Assembly (NCBI GenBank): GCA_949289045.1
Contig: CASEMN010000006.1
Location: 62,001-126,000, forward strand
Direction: 5' to 3'
Source of the DNA: an uncultured Oscillospiraceae bacterium
GTDB taxonomy: Bacteria; Bacillota; Clostridia; Oscillospirales; Acutalibacteraceae
DNA length: 64,000 nucleotides
A program made the position numbers and the translations under genes. The notes under the pieces are model-generated. The model had not been told where the DNA came from. It did no database searches and worked only from the letters and a program-made list of their open reading frames with translations. Position 1 is the stretch's first letter. Every line of letters begins with the position of its first letter. Positions 42,830-49,914 of this stretch are shown piece after piece.

Positions 42830-44005
42830 TCAATAATATCTGGTTTCCACTCTTTTACCAAAACTTTCAAGCAGCTCCTTCAGTTTTTCTATCTGTTTAA
42901 GCTTAATACTTAAATCCTGAGGTAAATCTGGATTCTGATGAGCCGGATTTATAGCCGTTCCGATAAAGAGCTTGAGCCTTGTACAGTCTTCGAGGAGCAT
43001 TTTTGCCATCATCGCCGCTCCGTTTTCTTCATCAAGAGTATTGAAAAACTCCGAATCGGAGCCGCTCTCTTTGTACTGCTTTAAAATATCAAGGGTTCTG
43101 CTTAAAGTAAGCACTCCTTCAGTGCAAAGGTCTATTCCTTCAATAAATCCAATGGGCGGCACACGTGGGTCAGTATATTTAAGAGAGGTTTTTATAGGCT
43201 TGCCTATTACCCTCGAAACTATATTGGCGCTGGTTCCGCCGCAGATAGTGTGTTTCCCCTCGCTGGCCATATAGTCTATTACCATTCTCTCGTCGTCCTC
43301 TTTATTCCTCGGAGGACCCGCAAACATATTTACAACCTTTTCATTTACAACTCCAACTACCAATACAGTGGAATCATCTCCCGGTCTGCCGTGGTAAAGG
43401 TCGTTTACGGTATCGGAAAGAGCCGCAGTAAGCCTCGGCACAGACATATCGAGGGCGACCGCATTTTTAAGCCATGCCGCCACATGATCCCATGTCCAGC
43501 CAAAATTGAGGGACTCGCCGACTCCTGCATATATAACTCCGTCACTTACGAGAGTGAGTATATCCCCGGCCTGAGCCTGAAATCTTGTTTCATAGACTCC
43601 TCTGCCGGAATACTCATTATATTCGCACTTGAACTGACACAGCTCCCCATCACGCAAATAAAAGCAGAAGGGATTGTCAAATTCTGCAAGATATCCTTCG
43701 CCTGTATCGGAAATTTCAAGAACGCTGAAAGTTGAATAGGCAAGCTTTCTCACACTGCAAACAGGCAAGGTATTGGCAACGGTAGCCACTGCATCGGCAA
43801 CAGTTGCACCCTCTTTTAGCATAGTGGAAATTATTGTACTGGTAAGAGTCGCAAGGATATTCGCCTTTACTCCGCTGCCGAGTCCATCTGCAAGGACGGC
43901 AATTGTAGAATTCGGTGTACGGACTATGGAAACCTTATCACCACACAGCTCCTCGCCTTTTTTAAATAAACTTTTATAGGCGGTTTCTATATGAAATCTG
44001 CTCAT
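42830..44005 (-). CDS. SpoIIE/PP2C-type phosphatase of the hydrogenase cluster
   Basis: A 391-residue protein with an N-terminal SpoIIE-type PP2C serine phosphatase domain. Metal-binding stretches are VLADGLGSGVKAN (Asp), LVSDGVI and PGDDSTVLVVGV near the end of the domain (about residue 220). A C-terminal domain of ~165 residues of unknown function follows (DPRVPPIGFIEGIDLCTEG). Gene order (hydrogenase with PAS, then this phosphatase) is a recurrent arrangement in Clostridia for the sensory [FeFe] hydrogenases, where hydrogen or redox state is thought to be passed to a phosphatase. It overlaps the HydS-like gene by four bases. Confidence 0.9.
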   Translation of the reverse strand: MSRFHIETAYKSLFKKGEELCGDKVSIVRTPNSTIAVLADGLGSGVKANILATLTSTIISTMLKEGATVADAVATVANTLPVCSVRKLAYSTFSVLEISDTGEGYLAEFDNPFCFYLRDGELCQFKCEYNEYSGRGVYETRFQAQAGDILTLVSDGVIYAGVGESLNFGWTWDHVAAWLKNAVALDMSVPRLTAALSDTVNDLYHGRPGDDSTVLVVGVVNEKVVNMFAGPPRNKEDDERMVIDYMASEGKHTICGGTSANIVSRVIGKPIKTSLKYTDPRVPPIGFIEGIDLCTEGVLTLSRTLDILKQYKESGSDSEFFNTLDEENGAAMMAKMLLEDCTRLKLFIGTAINPAHQNPDLPQDLSIKLKQIEKLKELLESFGKRVETRYY

Positions 44006-45717
44006 TTGGATTCACCGCCGTTTTCAATCATATCCTTGAGCTTGGTCAAGGTGACCTTTGTTTCAGCCGTAGTTTCTCCTAAAAGACTTGCTATCTCCTG
44101 AGCGACGGTCATCTGCTTTTCGATAACCTTCTGAGCCATTTCTACAGAGCTCATCTTCATCTGATAGCTTGCCTTCTGTCTTTCCTCTTCTTCGGTTATA
44201 TCCTTGAAAATACCCATTATATAGTTGCCGTCATCGGTCTTTATGATGCTTTGAAGCACGGTCGCTCCGTACTCAGTAAGCTCCGATTTTTTATCTATTA
44301 TATTTTCTCCCGTATCCAGTACATAGAGGAAATCCGCCGGATCTATCAGCTCATATATTCCCTTTTGCAGCGCCTGAGTACGTGTTATTCCGAAAAGCTT
44401 TTCAGCAGCTCTGTTAAATTCGATTATATTAAGTTCTTCATCAACTATAACCGTTATATTGGGAGTTTCCGCAAGGACATAGTTTGAAAGAGATTCGGCA
44501 CGCTGGCGCATAAAGGGCAGGCACATATTTATATCCGCTTTTCCCTGGAAAACAGCTATCGCCTTTTCACGACAGGAAGGATAACCACAGGAACCGCAGT
44601 TGAGCTCCTGTTCCGGAGTTTCTTTGCCGATTTTTCTGAGTATCTCACGAATTTCTCTTTCCGTTGGCATCAGCTTTCTGTCCGCTGTGCCTGCAAAGGT
44701 TTTCGAAAGCTCCAAAGGAGAATTAAGAACGGGGAAGCTGTCCCCTGTTTTTGCAACATGCTTTGAAAGCTCCACTCTGCCGAGAAATTTGCTGCGGCGG
44801 GTTTCGCTTGCCACAGGGCCGTTTATGCATCCGCCCTCACAGGCATTGACCTCTGCAAAGCAGCCTTTCAGCTCCCCTGCAATCATGGCTTCAAAAAGCT
44901 CCTTGCAGGCGTCTATATTATCAACGCCTATCATACTGTAAGGAAGATTATTTTCTATCTTTTTTATGCTCTTTATTATTCCGCCGGGGATTGGATAAAG
45001 ACGGTTGATTTCGGAATTATCCTGTATAAATTCCTCCGGCTCACATTCTGAGATTTTTATATCCTCCTGGGAAGCCCAAAGGTCGAGATCCATAAAATTA
45101 AGTACGGCGTCAATTTCTTTACTGTGCCTTAAATCCTCAGACTCCGCTTTTTTGGCTATACATGGACCCACAAAAACTACTTTGCATCTTTCGCCGAAAG
45201 CTTTTTTAAGAAGTCTTCCGTGGGCTATCATAGGACTTACAACAGGGGCAAGATATTTTACTACGCCGGGATAATATTTTTCCGCAAGGGCATTAATAGC
45301 CGGACAGCAGGTGGTGATAATATTTTCCATACTGCCCTCTTTTATAAGGCGATGGTATTCTGCGGTAACATAGGCGGCGCCGTCGGTAGTCTGGGCAACA
45401 CCTTTTACTCCGAGCTTTTTTAAAGCCCCCACAATACGCTGAGGGTCATCAAGATCGAACATGGTATAATAAGACGGTGCAAGAGATACATATACATCTT
45501 CGCCGTGGCGGATAAATTCCCTTACCTTTTCAAGATCGGAAGAGAGGGTTTTGGCGTTCTGGGGACAGGCATGAAGACAGGTTCCGCATAAGATACATTC
45601 ATCGGAAATAATATGAGCCTGCTCGTCGGAAATCTTGATTGACTTAACGGGACAAACCTTTATGCATTTATAACAGTTTTTGCAGTTCGCCTTTTTAAGA
45701 CCGATTATATTCATCAC
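44002..45717 (-). CDS. Sensory [FeFe] hydrogenase with PAS domain (HydS-like)
   Basis: A 571-residue protein. N-terminal ferredoxin clusters (CKNCYKCIKVCP, CILCGTCLHACP) precede an H-cluster domain with L1 TTCCPA (135-140), L2 GPCIAKKAE (184-192) and L3 EVNACEGGCINGP (289-301). An extra 4Fe-4S domain follows (C374, C377, C382, C399), then a PAS domain (about 415-520) and a helical C-terminus. This matches the group C sensory hydrogenases, whose PAS domain is thought to signal hydrogen levels to partner phosphatases or kinases. It overlaps the SpoIIE-type gene downstream and the ferredoxin gene upstream. Confidence 0.92.
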   Translation of the reverse strand: MMNIIGLKKANCKNCYKCIKVCPVKSIKISDEQAHIISDECILCGTCLHACPQNAKTLSSDLEKVREFIRHGEDVYVSLAPSYYTMFDLDDPQRIVGALKKLGVKGVAQTTDGAAYVTAEYHRLIKEGSMENIITTCCPAINALAEKYYPGVVKYLAPVVSPMIAHGRLLKKAFGERCKVVFVGPCIAKKAESEDLRHSKEIDAVLNFMDLDLWASQEDIKISECEPEEFIQDNSEINRLYPIPGGIIKSIKKIENNLPYSMIGVDNIDACKELFEAMIAGELKGCFAEVNACEGGCINGPVASETRRSKFLGRVELSKHVAKTGDSFPVLNSPLELSKTFAGTADRKLMPTEREIREILRKIGKETPEQELNCGSCGYPSCREKAIAVFQGKADINMCLPFMRQRAESLSNYVLAETPNITVIVDEELNIIEFNRAAEKLFGITRTQALQKGIYELIDPADFLYVLDTGENIIDKKSELTEYGATVLQSIIKTDDGNYIMGIFKDITEEEERQKASYQMKMSSVEMAQKVIEKQMTVAQEIASLLGETTAETKVTLTKLKDMIENGGESK

Positions 45718-45956
45718 TCAACCACTCCCAACACATAACTGTTAAAAAATTCTTCTGTTTTCTCAGGTGTAAGAGAATGAAGAACTCCATCAACGGTAAC
45801 ACAAACTCCCTTTTGACACTGACCCATGCAAAAAGAACCTTTGAGTTCTACTTTGTCGTTCAGCGAGTTTTCCTTCACAAGCTTTTCAAGCTTTCCTATA
45901 ATTTCACGTGATCCTCTTAGATGACAGGAAGATCCGATGCATATTGTAATTTCCAT
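45714..45956 (-). CDS. Thioredoxin-like [2Fe-2S] ferredoxin domain protein
   Basis: An 80-residue NuoE-type [2Fe-2S] protein with CIGSSCHLRGS and FCMGQCQKGVC ligand motifs. It is the first gene of the hydrogenase cluster, overlapping the HydS-like gene by four bases. Its paralogue at 41049-41306 closes the cluster, so each hydrogenase has its own ferredoxin-like partner. Confidence 0.88.
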   Translation of the reverse strand: MEITICIGSSCHLRGSREIIGKLEKLVKENSLNDKVELKGSFCMGQCQKGVCVTVDGVLHSLTPEKTEEFFNSYVLGVVE

Positions 45957-46278
45957 TTTAACCGCCTCTTTCCCGCTCCGCGGGTCTTCGTTACATTTTT
46001 AACTATTAGAATAAGTATACTATAGGCCGTAATTCCATTTCAATGGTAATTTAGCTTAAACTTTTGCTTCCACAGTTATGTAAAAAGCCGCACATCAAGC
46101 TGAGTCTGCAAGCATGACGCACACCGGTTCACGGTGAAAATCAGCTAAATTGCCTGCGATTAAATTTCAAATAACCGTATTTGAGTGTGTGAATTGAGCT
46201 AAAACTTGGATGCAAAAGTTAAAATATAAGCGACTGTGGTTAACATTAAAATAACTTTATTGATAAACTAAAAAACTA
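45957..46278. other. Intergenic region with crossing inverted repeats
   Basis: No gene is visible in about 320 bases. Two inverted repeats interleave: AATTTAGCT (46048-46056) with AGCTAAATT (46143-46151), and AACTTTTGC (46059-46067) with GCAAAAGTT (46212-46220). A small hairpin CACCG / CGGTG lies at 46122-46136. If transcribed, this order would allow a pseudoknot. Confidence 0.4.
46014..46043 (-). promoter_or_regulatory. Promoter of the hydrogenase cluster
   Basis: TTGAAA (46038-46043), 18 bases and TATACT (46014-46019) on the minus strand, about 58 bases before the first gene. Confidence 0.6.
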
Positions 46279-46310
46279 AAAGCCGCACTTTTCGTGCGGC
46301 TTTAAACAAT
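46278..46310 (-). terminator. Terminator after the DUF3048 gene
   Basis: AAAGCCGCAC / GTGCGGCTTT (46279-46303); on the minus strand a TAGTTTTTTAG run follows. Confidence 0.8.
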
Positions 46311-46323
46311 TTGTTTTTACTTA

Positions 46324-47451
46324 TTAAACCATATCGGAAGTGTTGGCTGCAATAACAGTCCTGCTTTCCCTCACTTTAGGAATAAGACCTATCCAGCTTT
46401 TTCCGGCGTTCATTACAAGCTCGTCTCCGTTTTCAGAGTACAGCTTAAGAGGATCATATTCATCGCTGCCCTTTTCCCAGCGGATTGTCTCATACTTTCC
46501 TCCGCTTATATAAATACCGGTTCCTCCTGTAAGGTCCATATCTATGCAGCCAAGACTATCGCCTAAAGATGTTACAGGCGTATAGAGAATTACGACGTTT
46601 TTAACCTTCATAACCTCTCCGCCATCCTGAGTCATGGGAGTTTCCCCCATATAGTTTGTGTAAAATCCTGTCTGAGAATCGTACTTAAAGGTATGGGAAT
46701 AATAGCTTGAAAAAGATGTTGTTACCTGAAGGCAATCTCCACCGCCGAGAGTGCGGTCGCCGTCCTTTGAAAACTCAAAGGGATTGGCAGCCTCAGATTT
46801 CACCTGAGTTCTGAAACCTCTGTCCTCAATAAGCTCCCTTATCTCAGAACCGATTACATATCCTCTGTGCTCAATTGCCACATTCCTTGTGTTATCACGG
46901 TGTGTATAATTGGGCCCGAGATATATCCCGTCAAGGTGATCATAGCCGCTGCTCTCCAAGGCGTCATAAGCATATGTACTGCCGCCCCAGTGTACGAAAA
47001 TTGCATCAAGTCCCTGGGCTATTTCCAAAAAGTCATGGCGTGCACTGCGCATGGAACCAACCTTTTCCGGAACAGTCTCCGGATCCGCATAAATCCACAT
47101 CATTCTTGAAGCGCTGCCCTCAACAAGACCTTCTATAACAATATCCGGAGTGCACAACCCCCACTGTGGTCTTGCACTGGGAGCATTGTTTATCATAAAA
47201 GCAATGGGTCTTTTACCCACAGCCGACGGGGAAAATCCCGGTTCTCCCGTAAGGGGATTGTAAATCTGATTTTCTTCATTTTGCTCCGCAACCGGATCTC
47301 CCGTAACTTTACTGATATTTTCATCGTCAGGCGTTCTGCCCAAAATAAACAGAATACTGGCTATAAAGCATATTACAAAAACCGCTGCCGCCGTAAGCGC
47401 AACTATCTTTCTGTCGTTTTTTCTTCTCTTTGCATTTGAAGCGTTTGACAT
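46324..47451 (-). CDS. DUF3048 family protein (YerB-like), membrane-anchored
   Basis: A 375-residue protein with an N-terminal cytoplasmic basic tail and one membrane span (about 15-38), then an extracellular DUF3048 domain. Recognisable blocks are YNPLTGEPG, RPIAFMINNAPSARPQWGL, PDIVIEGLVEGSASRMMWIY, VGSMRSARHDF and HRDNTRNVAIEHRG. The family is a widespread Firmicutes lipoprotein or membrane protein with no established function. I start at ATG 47449-47451 (GAGGGG upstream), seven codons inside the longer reading. It is followed by a terminator and is likely monocistronic. Confidence 0.88.
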   Translation of the reverse strand: MSNASNAKRRKNDRKIVALTAAAVFVICFIASILFILGRTPDDENISKVTGDPVAEQNEENQIYNPLTGEPGFSPSAVGKRPIAFMINNAPSARPQWGLCTPDIVIEGLVEGSASRMMWIYADPETVPEKVGSMRSARHDFLEIAQGLDAIFVHWGGSTYAYDALESSGYDHLDGIYLGPNYTHRDNTRNVAIEHRGYVIGSEIRELIEDRGFRTQVKSEAANPFEFSKDGDRTLGGGDCLQVTTSFSSYYSHTFKYDSQTGFYTNYMGETPMTQDGGEVMKVKNVVILYTPVTSLGDSLGCIDMDLTGGTGIYISGGKYETIRWEKGSDEYDPLKLYSENGDELVMNAGKSWIGLIPKVRESRTVIAANTSDMV

Positions 47452-47547
47452 GTAATTACCCCTCTTCCTCAAGACAGAATAATAAATCCAGTGATATTAT
47501 ACTACCTAAATGATTATTTGCAAAGTCAATAATTAAAACTGCTGTCA

Positions 47548-47576
47548 TTGACAAAACAACAGCTATGATGTAAAAT
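47548..47576 (+). promoter_or_regulatory. Promoter of tRNA-Arg
   Basis: TTGACA (47548-47553), 17 bases and TAAAAT (47571-47576), 36 bases before the tRNA. Confidence 0.75.
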
Positions 47577-47612
47577 TATTAAGCTGTACTCACTGAGCTA
47601 TATGAGACATAC

Positions 47613-47687
47613 GCCCCCTTAGTTAAATGGATATAATGAACCCCTCCTAAGGGTTAGTTATCGGTTCGATTCCGGTAGGGGGTGCCA
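47613..47687 (+). tRNA. tRNA-Arg (anticodon CCT)
   Basis: A 75-base cloverleaf with encoded CCA. The acceptor GCCCCCT pairs with AGGGGGT (first pair G-U), the D arm is TTAGTTAAATGGATATAA, the anticodon stem is AACCC / GGGTT with loop CTCCTAA (anticodon CCT, reading AGG), and the T loop is TTCGATT. Confidence 0.92.
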
Positions 47688-47692
47688 GTAAG

Positions 47693-47725
47693 AAAAACGG
47701 ACACACTTTGAGTGTCCGTTTTTCT
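47693..47725 (+). terminator. tRNA-Arg terminator
   Basis: AAAAACGGACAC / GTGTCCGTTTTT hairpin just after the tRNA CCA. Confidence 0.88.
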
Positions 47726-47851
47726 GTTAAATGGATATAAGAACCTTTGGGTACGCACAGCGTCCCCAAAGAACCTTGTTACTCGCATCCGCTCGTAATA
47801 ATGAACCCCTCCTAAGGGTTAGTTATCGTTCGATTCCGGTAGGGGGTGCCA
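47726..47851 (+). pseudogene. Disrupted second tRNA-Arg copy with a 61-base insertion
   Basis: The segments 47726-47740 and 47802-47851 match 47622-47687 of the intact tRNA-Arg. The 5' acceptor strand is missing, one G is lost in the T stem (ATCGTTCG against ATCGGTTCG), and 61 bases (47741-47801) interrupt the D arm. The insert carries a stem CTTTGGG / CCCCAAAG and is flanked by ATAA on both sides, suggesting a four-base target duplication. Confidence 0.85.
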
Positions 47852-47890
47852 AAACGCCGCAGGCATTTTACTGTCTGCAGCGTTTTTCTG
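47851..47890. terminator. Hairpin after the disrupted tRNA-Arg copy
   Basis: AAAACGC-GCAG / CTGC-GCGTTTTT (47851-47887). Confidence 0.7.
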
Positions 47891-47933
47891 CTTTTCAGTC
47901 TTAGTATTTTCTGCAAACGCTGTGCATCGTGCT

Positions 47934-48374
47934 TTATTTTTTCTTCGTCTTTTTCTTGTCCCGCTTCTTCATAATATATGCCACTGGGTCATTGATAAAC
48001 AGATAAGCAAAAACTCCAACAAAGGGAATAAGGAAGAAAACACTTTGCATCGTATTTACAATATTGCTCAATGCAGGAACAAAAATATAAACTACGGACA
48101 ACACTAAACCAAGCAACGGCAGCGAGGTGATAAAATAAAAAAGGAAATATATAAATTTTGTAGTCAGAGGTCTCAAGGAAACCTCCGCAAGCCAATCTAC
48201 TTCTTTCTTTTTCGGAATAATTCCTCTTTTCATAAGGTCATAATGCTTCTCGACACTTCTCATGAACTGTCCCGCAGAAGTATAGCTGAGCCGTACTATC
48301 CACGAACAGGCAATTCTGCTTAAAATCCAAGTAGCACCAAAAACAATAATAGCAAGAAATCCGTTTGCGTTCAT
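47934..48374 (-). CDS. Integral membrane protein of unknown function
   Basis: A 146-residue protein with one N-terminal span (about 4-24), a basic cytoplasmic stretch and two more spans (about 75-100 and 108-128), ending in a highly basic tail (KKRDKKKTKKK). No family is recognised. It lies 12 bases after another membrane protein gene on the same strand, and the two share the pattern of alternating hydrophobic and charged segments, so a small membrane complex is possible. Confidence 0.65.
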   Translation of the reverse strand: MNANGFLAIIVFGATWILSRIACSWIVRLSYTSAGQFMRSVEKHYDLMKRGIIPKKKEVDWLAEVSLRPLTTKFIYFLFYFITSLPLLGLVLSVVYIFVPALSNIVNTMQSVFFLIPFVGVFAYLFINDPVAYIMKKRDKKKTKKK

Positions 48375-48386
48375 CTTAACACCTCC

Positions 48387-49544
48387 TCAAAAAGTCTCCA
48401 GGTAACCTAAATCATACAAGAACACTTTCATCCACGTTGTGCTGACCTTATCGCACCGTACATATAAAATGCCATCGTCTTCCAAAACCGCTGCGGCATA
48501 GTATGCGTCAGTTTCCAAAGTGTATATTGAAAAGTCGGAATTGTGTTCCTCAGTTACAATGTCTTTACTCGGGTCGGAGGCATACTGCGCCGAAATATCA
48601 GATTTAAGCCTCACCATGAAAGTTTCTGCCTGCTCACTGTTGACCATTTTAAAATATTCAAAATGCATTTCCAAATCATCGACAACAAGGCAGTCTTCAA
48701 AAAGGAAATCCGGATACTTCTCGCTAACCTGATCCACCTCTCCCTCAGGTGAATATCCTTCTTTTATAAGAAGCTCACGGATATAGGTAATGTTTACATC
48801 CGGCTTCGATGGATCTTCAAAGCCGTCATCCTCTTCACCGTATCCGTAATGGTTCTGGTCTGTTTCCACTGTCGCAGGAGGATCAAAAGAAAATGTTTTG
48901 AAATTGAAGTCCTTTAAAATAATCGGAGAAAAAAGGAAAAACAACATCAAAGCAGCAATTCCAAGCTTTTGCGTATATCCGATTATGAACTTTTTACGTT
49001 CAATCCTCTCTATTTCTTCATCTTCCAGCGGAGAATATACGTTTTTTTCCTCCGGTTCATCATAGAGCTCATCTAAATCTTCTATTTCTTCGGGTACATC
49101 TTCTCCCTCATAAGGTTTGTATTGTGCGGAATTATAATATGTTTCGGTTTCCGCCTCTATTTTCTTGCCGTATGAAAAACCAAGAGAGGCAATAAGGGCC
49201 GTGCAAAGTGCCTCTATTATCATAAAAATCTTTACGGCTCCCATGTTTCCCGTCCAAACCATAAAAAAAGCAAAAGAGGGAGCTGGAAGGACAAAAAATC
49301 CGGCGGCAGCCAAGAATAAAAGCATGGTATTGAACTTTCGCTTATCCTTTGCCCTTTTTCTGAGCCATCTGATAAGATATCTGTACCTTCTATCCGTTAT
49401 ATGTTCATGCATAAATACAGCAACATCTTCTTTAGTTACTCCAGCTGACATATACCAATACTTCGCAAGCTTAAAATAAATCACAAGGTTAATTACCGCA
49501 AAGACTATAAAGTAAGCCAAAATCATTATCTGCTCTGTTGTCAT
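48387..49544 (-). CDS. Membrane protein of unknown function with an extracytoplasmic domain
   Basis: A 385-residue protein. There are spans near residues 5-25, 75-95 and 100-130, then an acidic cytoplasmic stretch, another span (about 205-225) and a C-terminal soluble domain rich in Asp and Glu (YGYGEEDDGFEDPSKPDVN ... SPEGEVDQVSEKYPDFLFED), probably outside. I start at ATG 49542-49544 (GGTGAGGG upstream). No homologous family is recognised. It is the first gene of a two-gene transcript. Confidence 0.65.
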   Translation of the reverse strand: MTTEQIMILAYFIVFAVINLVIYFKLAKYWYMSAGVTKEDVAVFMHEHITDRRYRYLIRWLRKRAKDKRKFNTMLLFLAAAGFFVLPAPSFAFFMVWTGNMGAVKIFMIIEALCTALIASLGFSYGKKIEAETETYYNSAQYKPYEGEDVPEEIEDLDELYDEPEEKNVYSPLEDEEIERIERKKFIIGYTQKLGIAALMLFFLFSPIILKDFNFKTFSFDPPATVETDQNHYGYGEEDDGFEDPSKPDVNITYIRELLIKEGYSPEGEVDQVSEKYPDFLFEDCLVVDDLEMHFEYFKMVNSEQAETFMVRLKSDISAQYASDPSKDIVTEEHNSDFSIYTLETDAYYAAAVLEDDGILYVRCDKVSTTWMKVFLYDLGYLETF

Positions 49545-49914
49545 AGCAACCCTCACCTTAAAATTCATATATAAGTAAATATCAAATACATTATAGCAGT
49601 TTGATAATATAAATCAACGAGCTTTTACAGTCACTTAGCGGGACACTGTTTTAAAAATAAAGCTGCTCACAATTGCACAATTTTTCTATATGTATAAATA
49701 TCAAAACTTAGAAACAACAGAATGTATTTTTAAACATCATCCGATGTAAATGATTTCCAAGGGTTTTTGTTGTTATGCACTATTTATGTGTATATTTTTT
49801 ATAAAATTCGCAGAAATAGGTTGATAATTTTAGATTTATTGTTGACTTTATAGAAAAAGCTCAATATAATCAAATTGTATTTTATATACAAATAACAATA
49901 CAGAGGGTGAGAAA
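49545..49914. other. Divergent intergenic region with two promoters
   Basis: About 370 AT-rich bases. Minus strand: TTGATT (49612-49617), 16 bases, TATAAT (49590-49595) for the membrane proteins. Plus strand: TTGACT (49842-49847), 17 bases, TATAAT (49865-49870) for the surface protein. Nothing else is recognised between. Confidence 0.65.
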
